Below, in pieces: positions 1 through 8,181 of a DNA stretch of 15,119 nucleotides. The stretch lies in contig JAWOEH010000012.1 of assembly GCA_046482855.1 (NCBI GenBank), positions 1 to 15,119 of the forward strand. The letters run 5' to 3'. Numbering within the stretch: position 1 is the stretch's first letter; the number at the start of each line of letters is the position of its first letter. The notes below the pieces were generated by a model, which ran no database searches, had not been told where the DNA came from, and saw nothing but the letters and a program-made list of their open reading frames with translations. Made by a program: the position numbers and the translations under genes. This DNA is from CAYVSF01 sp046482855. GTDB lineage: Bacteria; Bacteroidota; Bacteroidia; Bacteroidales; UBA12077.

Positions 1-2387
1 GAAATCTCAAAATTGTAGCGTACATTCAGATCAACAAGACCATAATCAGGCAGTTCCCAGGAATTAGGATTTCCCTCTACGTTCTCAGAAGTACGCGTCA
101 AAGGATCAAATTGGGCATAAAGATCTGTATAATAATTATAATCCGCACCTATACGTAGGCCATCCATTAACTCATAATCCAGACCAAGTGCATAAGTCTG
201 CTGCGCTGCATCACCAATGCGTACATCGGAAATATATAGATTATAGGTATCCACAAGGTTTTGATCATCATCAAAAAGGTTCACCCCTTCGATGTCATTT
301 AGCCAGCGCCAATCGCCATAAGAAGCCATACCCGTAATATCCAATTTTTCAAGGGGCTGGAAAACAAAATCAAATTCAACTCCCATGTGCAAGGCATCAA
401 CACCCAAGATATTCGCAGTTACAAACTCACCGGGAGCTACTTGCTCCGATCGTATAAAAGTCTTGTCCAGCCACTGCGTATAATAACTATTCAGGTTTGC
501 AGAGAAAATGGAAGAGCTATATCCGTAGCCAAGTTCAAAACTAAAAACTTTCTCGTTCCTAGCATCATCATTGATGAGATTCTGGTAATTTAAGAAGACA
601 CTTCTGAAATCGGGCTGACGTTCGAAGAACCCGGTATTCATAAACACGTTGTGGTACTGGTTTAGATTATAGTTGGCACCACCTTTTACCATATAACCAA
701 AGAAATCAACCCAATCCGTTTCCTGATTAGGATCACTATTCTCATATACGAAATAGTCTTTACGACGATAAGCTTTATTTGATCCGGAAAGCGAAATGAA
801 GGTACTTAACGCCTCCAATTTATACTCTGCCTGGGCAAAAAGTCCACCCCATAATACTTCTCCATCATTATAATAGGAAATCTTATCCCCTTCTTCGGCG
901 GGGTTATTGGGATTGTTCACATTGCTATCATCAACAAAAAAGGAGCCGCCCAATAAGTCATCAACAGTTCGGTAGTGTTCACCCAGATAGTAACGAGCAT
1001 CAATACCCCCCATCAAACTCAGGTTCCCTAAATCCTTTGTATAGGTAGACAAGGCACCATACCAATTATGATTGTTGTGGCTTGTTCTTCGGATAAGCTG
1101 TGAGCCATTAGGGCCAGCTGCGATGTTATCCTCCACAATGGCATCAAAAGCTATCTGCCCATCTACATTGTAGTAATTATCCAGGTTGCCATCACCACTA
1201 GTACCTGTGCCACCACCAGTACCAATTGAGGCATACACAGCTGTACTTAAACTGGTATTTCGGTCGATTGTCCAGAAGTGATTCAGGATAGCCTGAGGTT
1301 TGTGATAGTAGTTTCGGTTGGTGTGATATACCTGGCCATCTTTATACCCCCAGTCCTTGTTGTAGCGAATGCCGCTGGGATGCTCTTCAACCTCTCCAAT
1401 AGTCAGGTAACTACGACGCTGTCCGTGCCATTGAGGCGCACCAAATACCGAAAGAGTAAAGGTATGGGCATCATTCAATCGCTTCGAAACACTGGCAAAA
1501 TAGGAGTAAGATTCAAACTCTGTGGCATCTACAAAACCATTACCTTCGGTTTTAGCAAGTGATACAGAGGCCGCCCAACCCTTTTCGTTCAGTCCGGTAG
1601 AAGCTGTAAGACCTACTTTATTATAGCCATCGTTTCCAATACCATACTGAAGATTGCCTCCCTGTTGAGAGTCTGTTGTTTTAGTCAAAATATTAATGGT
1701 TCCTCCAACCGATGGAACAGCTACACGCGAAGCTCCTAAACCTCGCTGCACCTGCATGGAGCGGGTTACGTCAGACAAACCAGCCCAATTGGACCAGTAT
1801 ACCCAACCGCTTTCCATATCGTTTACCGGGACACCATTAATCATCACGGCAATATTACGCATGTCGAAACCACGTAAGTTGATACGGGAGTCACCAAAGC
1901 CTCCGCCTTGTTTAGTGGCATAAACACCGGGTGTGGATTTCAACACTTCAGGAAATTCCTGACTACCCATTTTTTCAATAATTACCTTAGGAACCAGTGT
2001 GGAAAGTGCCACGGGTGTTTCGCGTCGAACGGCCACAGAGGCAACAACCTTCACCTCGTTAAGGTTCAGTGCATTACTTTCCAGCACATAAGTGCCCAAA
2101 TCTTTTACTTCACCTTCGCTAATCGAAGCTTCAACCTCTTTCGCCTCATAGCCTACGTAAGAGATTTTCAATTGCATAGTTCCCGGCTTCACATTCAATT
2201 TAAAGCTTCCGTTCAATGCGGTTGCCGTACCTGTACTGGTACCCACTACAGTAACAGTAGCCCCAATTAAAGGCTCATCAGTATCTGCATCCAGCACCTT
2301 ACCTGTAAAGGCCGTTTGGGCCATACTTACAAAAGCAGTAAGGGTCATGATCAGAGACAAAAGAATGATTCTTTTCATTTGATTCAT
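1..2387 (-). CDS. TonB-dependent outer-membrane receptor, C-terminus beyond window
   Basis: This is an outer-membrane active transporter of unknown substrate, powered by TonB. The frame is open from the ATG at 2387 to the window edge, about 795 codons, and I saw no frameshift at the places I checked. A signal peptide (residues about 4-24, ending SMAQ) is followed by a carboxypeptidase-D regulatory-like domain (about 26-105, with TGKVLDADTDEPLIGATV). A TonB-interacting linker (RRETPVALSTL, about 121-131) and a plug domain (about 132-260, with STPGVYATKQGGG, NLRGFD and MINGVPVNDMESG) come next. The rest is beta-barrel rich in aromatic and Asn residues; the visible end, LVDLNVRYNFEI, is close to the usual barrel terminus. 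Its plug differs from classical SusC proteins and no SusD partner is visible. A second in-frame ATG at 2378 (MKRIILL) is an equally good start. I infer nothing about substrate. Confidence 0.93.
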   Translation of the reverse strand, partial: MNQMKRIILLSLIMTLTAFVSMAQTAFTGKVLDADTDEPLIGATVTVVGTSTGTATALNGSFKLNVKPGTMQLKISYVGYEAKEVEASISEGEVKDLGTYVLESNALNLNEVKVVASVAVRRETPVALSTLVPKVIIEKMGSQEFPEVLKSTPGVYATKQGGGFGDSRINLRGFDMRNIAVMINGVPVNDMESGWVYWSNWAGLSDVTRSMQVQRGLGASRVAVPSVGGTINILTKTTDSQQGGNLQYGIGNDGYNKVGLTASTGLNEKGWAASVSLAKTEGNGFVDATEFESYSYFASVSKRLNDAHTFTLSVFGAPQWHGQRRSYLTIGEVEEHPSGIRYNKDWGYKDGQVYHTNRNYYHKPQAILNHFWTIDRNTSLSTAVYASIGTGGGTGTSGDGNLDNYYNVDGQIAFDAIVEDNIAAGPNGSQLIRRTSHNNHNWYGALSTYTKDLGNLSLMGGIDARYYLGEHYRTVDDLLGGSFFVDDSNVNNPNNPAEEGDKISYYNDGEVLWGGLFAQAEYKLEALSTFISLSGSNKAYRRKDYFVYENSDPNQETDWVDFFGYMVKGGANYNLNQYHNVFMNTGFFERQPDFRSVFLNYQNLINDDARNEKVFSFELGYGYSSSIFSANLNSYYTQWLDKTFIRSEQVAPGEFVTANILGVDALHMGVEFDFVFQPLEKLDITGMASYGDWRWLNDIEGVNLFDDDQNLVDTYNLYISDVRIGDAAQQTYALGLDYELMDGLRIGADYNYYTDLYAQFDPLTRTSENVEGNPNSWELPDYGLVDLNVRYNFEI

Positions 2388-2589
2388 GTTTGTTTGATTT
2401 AAGGTTTCATTATAAAGTGTTTGTATGAACTATTTTGGAGGGACAAATATCTACCAAATTCTCTTTGAGTAGCATTTCTTTAGGTTAAATCTGGCTTAAA
2501 AATGTAAAGGGTTTAGGCAGACTAAAATAGCAGAACATTACTACAATGCAGCTACGCTTTATATAATCTTAATGTTAATTTAATATTAT
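2388..2589. other. Intergenic region between waaA and the TonB receptor gene
   Basis: About 200 AT-rich bases carry the 3' flank of waaA and the 5' flank of the receptor gene. I see no open frame or RNA gene. There is no exact TAnnTTTG promoter element for the receptor; the nearest is an imperfect TAGATATTTG on the minus strand near 2443-2452. A broken inverted repeat near 2527-2555 is too weak to call a terminator. Confidence 0.5.
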
Positions 2590-3828
2590 CTAAATGTTAA
2601 GCTCTTTCAGTTTATTAAGAATTAACGTGGTCGCGCCACTTTGTTCTTGCACATAATGGCCTGCTGCATGACCGGCATTAAGGCGGTAAACATGATTGTG
2701 CACCAATAATTGCATCAAAACCTGTAATTCCTCCCTTTTAGAGACTGTAAAGCCACCTCCACACGCCAGTATATCAAGGGCCTCTTGAAACTGTTTATGA
2801 CGCGGTCCAAAAATCACCGGAATGGCAAAGGCTGCAGGCTCGAGTGTATTGTGAATGCCTTTTCCAAATCCTCCTCCCACATAGGCCACTTGCGCTCTTT
2901 TATACACAGCCGATAACATGCCTATGGTATCCAAAATCATGATGCGCTCGTCATAATCAGACCTTTCCTCCATTTGTGTATAGCGTAAAACATTAGCGGA
3001 ATCAAAATAATCAGCAACTTTATTCAAATGGTTTTCCGAGAGTTCGTGAGGTGCTATTATGATTTTCCAATCAGCGGGCAACAACTCACTTAAAACGGGC
3101 AGAACCAACTTCTCATCTTCAGGCCACGAACTTCCCAAAATAAAGATCTTACTGTTGCCACAAAAAGCATTAACAGCAGGATACTCTGCTGTATTTTCAA
3201 CAATCTTCAGTACCCTGTCAAATCTTGTATCCCCTGAAACACTGCACTTCTCCACTCCAATTGAGTGAAGTAAGTCCTCTGATTCCTTATTCTGAAGGAA
3301 GAACCAGCTAAATTTTCTCAAACTTTTGCGAAAAAACCCGCCATAAGGCCTAAAAAAAACCTGATCGTTCCGAAATATTCCTGAGGCAAGATAAAGAGGA
3401 ACGCTCCTTTTGTGCAGCTCGTTGATAAAATTATGCCAAAACTCATATTTCACGAATACAGCAACATCGGGATGAAAGTAATTAAGAAACCTTTGAATAT
3501 GTATAGGTCTGTCAAAGGGAAGGTAAGTTACCCACGTGGCTAGTTCATAGTTTTTGCGTACATCGAAACCTGAGGGCGAAAAAAAAGTCAACAGAATTTT
3601 AACATGCGGATTATCCGCTTTATAAGCTTCTAAAATAGGTCGCCCCTGCTCAAATTCGCCCAGTGAAGCACAGTGCATCCATAGTACCTTTACATCAGCA
3701 CCAGGTCGGCTGAGTGTTCTATAATGCAGGTTGCCATGAGAACGCTTTCGTGCTTTGGGAATAAAAAACCCGGCAAGAAAAATACCCAGTTGAAAAAGGA
3801 GTATAAAGAATGTGTAAACAAAGCGCAT
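2590..3828 (-). CDS. waaA: 3-deoxy-D-manno-octulosonic acid (Kdo) transferase
   Basis: WaaA/KdtA transfers Kdo from CMP-Kdo to the lipid A precursor at the cytoplasmic face of the inner membrane, an essential step of LPS core synthesis. The 412-residue protein has the family's usual length and plan. An N-terminal membrane anchor (about 2-23) is followed by the acceptor-side domain with HCASLGEFEQGRP (about 52-64), where E58 is the expected catalytic base. Then come TFFSPSGFDV and VKYEFWHNF, the hinge motif SGDTRFDRV, and the CMP-Kdo side with ILGSSWPEDE, GGGFGKGIHNTLEPA and FGPRHKQFQEA. I chose the ATG at 3828. A longer reading from TTG at 3849 adds seven residues but overlaps the promoter element and is unlikely. 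The gene stands alone between the receptor and plsC. Confidence 0.95.
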   Translation of the reverse strand: MRFVYTFFILLFQLGIFLAGFFIPKARKRSHGNLHYRTLSRPGADVKVLWMHCASLGEFEQGRPILEAYKADNPHVKILLTFFSPSGFDVRKNYELATWVTYLPFDRPIHIQRFLNYFHPDVAVFVKYEFWHNFINELHKRSVPLYLASGIFRNDQVFFRPYGGFFRKSLRKFSWFFLQNKESEDLLHSIGVEKCSVSGDTRFDRVLKIVENTAEYPAVNAFCGNSKIFILGSSWPEDEKLVLPVLSELLPADWKIIIAPHELSENHLNKVADYFDSANVLRYTQMEERSDYDERIMILDTIGMLSAVYKRAQVAYVGGGFGKGIHNTLEPAAFAIPVIFGPRHKQFQEALDILACGGGFTVSKREELQVLMQLLVHNHVYRLNAGHAAGHYVQEQSGATTLILNKLKELNI

Positions 3829-3846
3829 TAAACCACAAATTTTGCA

Positions 3847-3854
3847 CAAAAGTA
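3847..3854 (-). promoter_or_regulatory. Bacteroidota -7 promoter element for waaA
   Basis: The minus strand reads TACTTTTG here, an exact match to the Bacteroidota -7 consensus TAnnTTTG, ending about 18 bases before the waaA ATG. A TTTG upstream is about 26 bases away, longer than the usual spacing to a -33 element, so only the -7 box is well supported. It implies a very short leader. Confidence 0.45.
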
Positions 3855-4035
3855 ATACATTTCAAGTAATTTTATTTCTACAAATAACATAAAACAGAAC
3901 AAACCCGGCAATTAGCTAGAATCGTTCTAAACAAAGGCCATGCAAAGAAAATATGTAAGGAATTGTTGTTTTTAAAAGATTTTTTATACTTTTAAGACAT
4001 CAAAAATAGCGAAAAGTATTCTTGATACCCTAACC
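3855..4035. other. Intergenic region between plsC and waaA
   Basis: About 180 AT-rich bases without a credible open frame. An inverted repeat ATACTTTT / AAAAGTAT (3986-3993 and 4012-4019) has an 18-base loop and no clear U-tract, so it is at best a weak 3' structure for plsC mRNA. Confidence 0.4.
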
Positions 4036-4773
4036 CTAAAATTTAATACCCGAAAGGTCTTCATTGCAGATGAAGGCCTTTTCTTTTTGCCCTACTTCAA
4101 TTATCACCCGAATGTTATCAACGACTGCATGGCTAGGCATAACAGCATGTATAACAACATATACAATCCCTTTCTGAATGAGTTTTTCGGCTTCATAGCA
4201 ATGGTAAGCCCCTTGAATCGTCACCGGAAGAATAGGTATGCCAGCGGAAAGAAAAAGTCGCAAGGATGAGGGTTTAAATCGCCCAATTTCCGCACTATGT
4301 CCACGGGTACCTTCAGGAAACAAAATCAACTTTTCGCCTTTGCGTATCTTGTCAATTTCCTGATGATACACGCCAATGCATTGGCGTTTATTGGTTCGAT
4401 TGATAAAACTACAACCCATCAATTTCATCCAAGAGCTAATGAATGGAATTTTTACCATTTCGCGTTTCGCCACAAAATGTAAAACATAGGGAAATACAGA
4501 CAGTAAGACAGGAATATCGAAGTAGCTTTGATGATTCGCGACAATACAAAATCCCCCTTGTTCAGGAAAATTTTCCTTACCCTTCACGCTAAGCCGAATT
4601 CCTGCAGCAGATAAAACCAACTTTCCCCATGTATGTGTAGAAAGAAAAATAAACCGATGCGCAGACGCCGGATAGATCCCTACCAACAAATAATAGATGG
4701 GAAGTAATAATAAGGACAGCAAAAGACTAAGCCATAGAATAAAAAAGAAAAAAACAGTACGAAGTTTTTTCAC
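4036..4773 (-). CDS. plsC: 1-acyl-sn-glycerol-3-phosphate acyltransferase
   Basis: PlsC acylates lysophosphatidic acid to phosphatidic acid at the inner membrane, in phospholipid synthesis. The 245-residue protein starts with a hydrophobic anchor (about 6-35). It then shows the four acyltransferase blocks: NHQSYFD (80-86, the HX4D catalytic pair H81/D86), the segment around GCSFINRTNKR (120-130), FPEGTRG (152-158, glycerophosphate binding) and GIPILPVTIQG (178-188). The start is a GTG at 4773, 12 bases after the alanine dehydrogenase stop; no nearby ATG keeps the anchor. The tight spacing suggests co-transcription from porX through tsaE and ald. The last 15 or so codons are overlapped by a hairpin (4053-4088), so the native C-terminus may be an accretion. 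The exact lysophospholipid substrate is inferred from the family. Confidence 0.9.
   Translation of the reverse strand: MKKLRTVFFFFILWLSLLLSLLLLPIYYLLVGIYPASAHRFIFLSTHTWGKLVLSAAGIRLSVKGKENFPEQGGFCIVANHQSYFDIPVLLSVFPYVLHFVAKREMVKIPFISSWMKLMGCSFINRTNKRQCIGVYHQEIDKIRKGEKLILFPEGTRGHSAEIGRFKPSSLRLFLSAGIPILPVTIQGAYHCYEAEKLIQKGIVYVVIHAVMPSHAVVDNIRVIIEVGQKEKAFICNEDLSGIKF
4053..4088 (+). terminator. Terminator-like hairpin inside the 3' end of plsC
   Basis: The plus strand has arms AAGGTCTTCAT (4054-4064) and ATGAAGGCCTT (4070-4080) around a five-base loop. The stem is 11 bp with one G-T wobble, and an A-T pair extends it by one. It is followed by TTCTTTTT, which is intrinsic-terminator form for plus-strand transcription. 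In the minus direction, which is the direction of all genes here, the trailing T-run is only three bases, so any termination of the porX-plsC transcript would be weaker. Confidence 0.4.
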
Positions 4774-4785
4774 TAGAAGGGTCGA

Positions 4786-6006
4786 TTAAAAAGCAGCCAT
4801 AAGTAAGTCGATATCTTTCGAAGGAATACCAAAGTGTTTGCCAATTTGCTGGCTTGTAAGCAAGCCATTATATAGATACACGCCATGGCGCAACCCCATA
4901 TGATCACGCAAAATACGTTTTAGGCCTCCAGCTTCGGCAATTTCCATAAGCAGGGGTGTAAATACATTACTTAGAGCGATGGAAGCTGTTCGAGCGACTC
5001 TTGAGGGAACATTAGGCACACAATAATGTATTACACCATATTTCACGTAAACAGGATCTACATGGCTCATGCACCGACTTGTTTCCAGGCATCCGCCCTG
5101 ATCAATCGAAAGATCAACAATAACAGCACCCTCTTTCATCGTTTGTACCATCTCTTCGGTAATAAAATAGCGAGCCCCTCTTTCGCCATGATGTACCGCA
5201 CCAATAACCACATCAGCCGAAGCAAGATCTTTTTGTAGCACTTTTGGGTGATAAACAGAAGTATATATGGGTTGCCTCAGGTGCGTTTGGATACGCTTAA
5301 GCCGCCCAATGGATTCATCAAACACTTTGATGTGTGCACCAAGCCCTAAAGCGGCTCTTGCAGCAGACTCAGCGGCCGTACCGGCACCTAATATAACCAC
5401 TTCGGCCGGGGTAATCCCACTAATCCCCCCTAGTAAAACGCCTTTTCCCTGATTTACATTACTCAAATATTCAGCTGCAATAAGAATGGAGGCCGTTCCT
5501 GCAATCTCGCTCATGCTTCGTATCACCGGATAGCAGTTCTCTTTATCCTTCAATGTCTCGAAAGCCACTGCTGTTACCCGTTTCTGCATCAACTTCCGGA
5601 TGTAACTCTCGGTTTGATTTGTAAAGTGTAACGAAGAGAGAATAACTTGATTCCCCCGTAACAAGTCGATATTTTCTAATGTAAGAGGGGCAATTTTCAG
5701 GATGATGTCACATTGAAATACTCGCTCCTTTTCCTCAATGATAATTCCACCGCATTCGCTGTAATCCCGGTCAGAGTAATTGGCAGCCTCACCCGCTCCT
5801 GACTCAATGTAAAGTTCATGGCCGTTACGCACCAATACTTCTACAGACTCAGGCGTAAGGGCAACTCTGCTCTCAAAGCGCTTCACCTCTTTAGGAATAC
5901 CAATAACCAGTTTCGCTTGTTTTTGGTTGAGTTCAAGCATCTCCTCCTGAGGCAGCAGACTGGTCTTTCCAAATCCAAAATACGGAGATTGTTGATGTGC
6001 GACCAT
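4786..6006 (-). CDS. ald: Alanine dehydrogenase (AlaDH/PNT family)
   Basis: This enzyme interconverts L-alanine with pyruvate and ammonia using NAD(H), in the cytoplasm. The 406 residues include an N-terminal extension of about 30 residues (with LLPQEEMLELNQKQ) that the Bacillus enzyme lacks but that, as I recall, is usual in Bacteroidota homologues. The N-terminal catalytic domain follows, with GIPKEVKRFESRVALTP (36-52). Expected substrate residues are R47, K104 (ILKIAPLTL) and H127 (SSLHF). The Rossmann fold shows VVILGAGTAAESAAR (203-217) and SIDQGGC with D302. The ATG at 6006 precedes the usual N-terminal motif. The gene lies 85 bases after tsaE and 12 bases before plsC. A pyridine nucleotide transhydrogenase alpha subunit is less likely because of length and the conserved alanine dehydrogenase residues. 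Confidence 0.92.
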   Translation of the reverse strand: MVAHQQSPYFGFGKTSLLPQEEMLELNQKQAKLVIGIPKEVKRFESRVALTPESVEVLVRNGHELYIESGAGEAANYSDRDYSECGGIIIEEKERVFQCDIILKIAPLTLENIDLLRGNQVILSSLHFTNQTESYIRKLMQKRVTAVAFETLKDKENCYPVIRSMSEIAGTASILIAAEYLSNVNQGKGVLLGGISGITPAEVVILGAGTAAESAARAALGLGAHIKVFDESIGRLKRIQTHLRQPIYTSVYHPKVLQKDLASADVVIGAVHHGERGARYFITEEMVQTMKEGAVIVDLSIDQGGCLETSRCMSHVDPVYVKYGVIHYCVPNVPSRVARTASIALSNVFTPLLMEIAEAGGLKRILRDHMGLRHGVYLYNGLLTSQQIGKHFGIPSKDIDLLMAAF

Positions 6007-6091
6007 ATTTCAGGTACAATTTTAGGTGAAATAAAAGCTACAAAATAGCACAAAAGTTAGAGTTGCGCAAATCTTATAACGCTCAACATCT

Positions 6092-6508
6092 TTACTTAAT
6101 CTTAATGATGCGTGTACCATCCTGCTGAACATCAATATTTACGAAAACAACATCTTCAGGTAACAATTCAGCAACTTTGTCGGGCCACTCAATAAAGCAG
6201 ATATTCCCACTATAAAAGTACTCTTCATAGCCCATATCGTAAACCTCCTCCAACTTCTCGATACGATAGAAGTCGAAATGATACAATACCTCCTGCCTGT
6301 TGGTCCGATACTCATTAACAAGGGCAAACGTAGGACTGGTAACCACATCCACTACGCCCAGCTCGTTGCAAAGGGCTTTGATGAAGGTCGTTTTTCCGGC
6401 GCCCATCGCTCCAAAGAAGGCAAAGACTTTTTTGCCCTTAGTGGCATATAAAAATTTATCGGCCACAATCGGAAGTTCCGACAAAGTATGAAGTTCCAAT
6501 AATTCCAT
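6092..6508 (-). CDS. tsaE: tRNA threonylcarbamoyladenosine biosynthesis ATPase TsaE
   Basis: TsaE is the small ATPase that works with TsaB and TsaD to make t6A37 on tRNAs reading ANN codons. The 138-residue protein is of typical length. It has a Walker A loop GAMGAGKTT (33-41), the switch-like TSPTFALVNEY (57-67), HFDFYRIE (77-84), and FIEWPDKVAELLP (105-117) near the C-terminus. The ATG at 6508 is 12 bases after the porX stop, so the two are probably co-transcribed. The neighbours porX upstream and ald downstream recur together in Bacteroidota as far as I recall, although no functional link is known to me. Confidence 0.95.
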   Translation of the reverse strand: MELLELHTLSELPIVADKFLYATKGKKVFAFFGAMGAGKTTFIKALCNELGVVDVVTSPTFALVNEYRTNRQEVLYHFDFYRIEKLEEVYDMGYEEYFYSGNICFIEWPDKVAELLPEDVVFVNIDVQQDGTRIIKIK

Positions 6509-6520
6509 CTCAACAGCAAA

Positions 6521-8080
6521 TTAGCGAATAGGTTCTAAATATACAAGGGGAACAAGCATCTCCTCCAACGAAATTCCGCCATGTTGAAATGAGTCCTTGT
6601 AATAATTAACAAAATGATTGTAGTTTTTTGGGTAGACCAGATAATCATTGCCACCGGCAAAAATGTAAGAAGTGGTAAGATGCGTTTTCGGAAGGCCGCA
6701 CTGTTCGGGTTTACGCATGGCCACCACCTGTTTCTCAGGATAGTTTAAGTTTTTTCCATTTTTATAACGCAAATTGGTGGATGTATTTCTATCACCTATT
6801 ACCTTTATAGGGCTTTTTACTTGCACCGAGCCATGGTCAGAAGTAAGCACTACGCGAATTCCTTTATTCATCAAAGTCTTTAGCAATTGGTTTAGCGGAG
6901 AATGGCGAAACCAGGAGACGGTTAAGGAACGATAGGCAGCATCATCGTTAGCCAAATCCCGTAGCATATTCATTTCATTACGTGAGTGGGATAGCATATC
7001 GATGTAATTAAATATCAACACATTCAATGGCGCATTCAAATATTCGTTCAAGTGGTCAACCATTCTCATTCCCTGATCGTGCAGGATAATTTTTTCGTAA
7101 TTATATCCAACCTCCTTGTTTAATCTTTCTAAGTGTCGTTTCAATAGCGTTTCTTCATGCAAGTTTTTCCCTCCTTCGTCTTCATCGTGCGACCATAATT
7201 CCGGATAATGTTTTTCAATTTCAAAAGGGGTTAATCCTGCAAAAAGAGCATTTCTGGCATATTGGGTGGAGGTAGGTAGCATACTGCAATAGAGTTGCTC
7301 CTCAGAAATTCGTGCATATTCCGAAACGTATGGAGCGATAGCCTTCCAATGATCGTAGCGAAAATTATCCACGACGATGAAAAAAAGTTGTTTAGATTCC
7401 TGAAGTTTGGGAAACACATACTTACCTAACACATCATGAGAAAGCATAGGGGCTTCCTCATCCGATTTGAACCAATTACGATAATGTTTATCAATAAAAC
7501 GGGTAAAACTATTATTGGCATCCTGATATTGCATTTGCAACACATCGCCCATTCCAGCCTCCTCTTGCTCCTCAAGTTCAAGTGTCCAATATACTAAGTC
7601 CTTATAAACAGCAATCCAATCCTCCAAGGTTTGGGCCTGATTAATTTGCTGTCCGATCTTACCAAAATCCGATTGATACGAAGAAATCGCTTTTTTGCTT
7701 ACCAACCTTTTAAGATCCAATGTTTTCTTAATAGCCAAAAGAATTTGCTTTGGATTCACAGGTTTAATGAGGTAATCATCGATTTTCCCCCCAATGGCCT
7801 CATCCATGATATTCTCCTCTTCGCTTTTGGTAATCATTACTACGGGGACTTCGGGGCGTACTGCTTTCATTCTGCTTAGCACCTCCAGGCCAGAAAGGCC
7901 GGGCATATTCTCATCTAGGAATATCAGATCAACAATTTCCTCCTGCAGTCGTGCCAGCGCATCTTCTCCATTGGTATCGGTACAGACCTCATACCCCTTT
8001 TGCTCCAAAAACAACACATGCGGTTTAAGAAGCTCAATCTCATCGTCGACCCAAAGTATACGCACTTTTTTCTGTTCCAT
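6521..8080 (-). CDS. porX: PorX: response regulator with PglZ phosphatase domain, type IX secretion regulator
   Basis: PorX is a cytoplasmic response regulator of the type IX secretion system. In Porphyromonas gingivalis its partner kinase is PorY, it acts with SigP, and its PglZ domain hydrolyses phosphodiesters and cyclic oligonucleotides. The 519-residue protein matches the known length. The receiver domain (about 6-122) has D12/D13, phosphoacceptor D56 in LIFLDENMPG, T84 and K106 (LIKPVNP). A helical linker (about 123-225) leads to the PglZ domain (about 230-515). There, FFIVVDNFRYDHW carries metal ligand D238, LPTSTQYARNALFAGL carries T272 as the likely nucleophile, and FNYIDMLSHSR, TSDHGSVQVK (D415/H416) and FQHGGISLEEML (H500) supply further metal ligands. 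All key residues are present, so it should be active. It leads a run with tsaE, ald and plsC. Confidence 0.95.
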   Translation of the reverse strand: MEQKKVRILWVDDEIELLKPHVLFLEQKGYEVCTDTNGEDALARLQEEIVDLIFLDENMPGLSGLEVLSRMKAVRPEVPVVMITKSEEENIMDEAIGGKIDDYLIKPVNPKQILLAIKKTLDLKRLVSKKAISSYQSDFGKIGQQINQAQTLEDWIAVYKDLVYWTLELEEQEEAGMGDVLQMQYQDANNSFTRFIDKHYRNWFKSDEEAPMLSHDVLGKYVFPKLQESKQLFFIVVDNFRYDHWKAIAPYVSEYARISEEQLYCSMLPTSTQYARNALFAGLTPFEIEKHYPELWSHDEDEGGKNLHEETLLKRHLERLNKEVGYNYEKIILHDQGMRMVDHLNEYLNAPLNVLIFNYIDMLSHSRNEMNMLRDLANDDAAYRSLTVSWFRHSPLNQLLKTLMNKGIRVVLTSDHGSVQVKSPIKVIGDRNTSTNLRYKNGKNLNYPEKQVVAMRKPEQCGLPKTHLTTSYIFAGGNDYLVYPKNYNHFVNYYKDSFQHGGISLEEMLVPLVYLEPIR

Positions 8081-8095
8081 CTGTTTACATGCTTT

Positions 8096-8109
8096 CCTGT
8101 TAAAACAGG
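8096..8109. promoter_or_regulatory. Small inverted repeat upstream of porX
   Basis: CCTGTT and AACAGG flank an AA centre, giving a 14-base near-palindrome 15 bases upstream of the porX ATG. It could be an operator or a short leader hairpin. No regulator is identified, and it could be chance. Confidence 0.25.
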
Positions 8110-8181
8110 CACTATTTATATAGGTACCGTGAAGATATAAATAAAGAAGGATAACCCATCAGAAAAGTCGGTTTATCTCCG

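Noticed and set aside
1908..2270. 120-codon plus-strand open frame within the TonB receptor gene
   Set aside because: It is antisense to the conserved plug and regulatory domains. Its composition (many Cys, His, Phe) is that of an antisense frame.
1..2387. Classical SusC-type glycan receptor
   Set aside because: The plug motifs (MINGVPVNDMESG and neighbours) and the likely total length fit the general receptor group better, and no SusD gene is visible, although the downstream side is outside the window.
3986..4019. Inverted repeat ATACTTTT / AAAAGTAT as plsC terminator
   Set aside because: AT-only arms apart from one pair, an 18-base loop and no U-tract in the minus direction. It is not convincing.
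4027..4040. Telomere-like CCCTAA repeat (two copies)
   Set aside because: Only two units, beside a bacterial gene end with no other unusual structure. Chance is sufficient.
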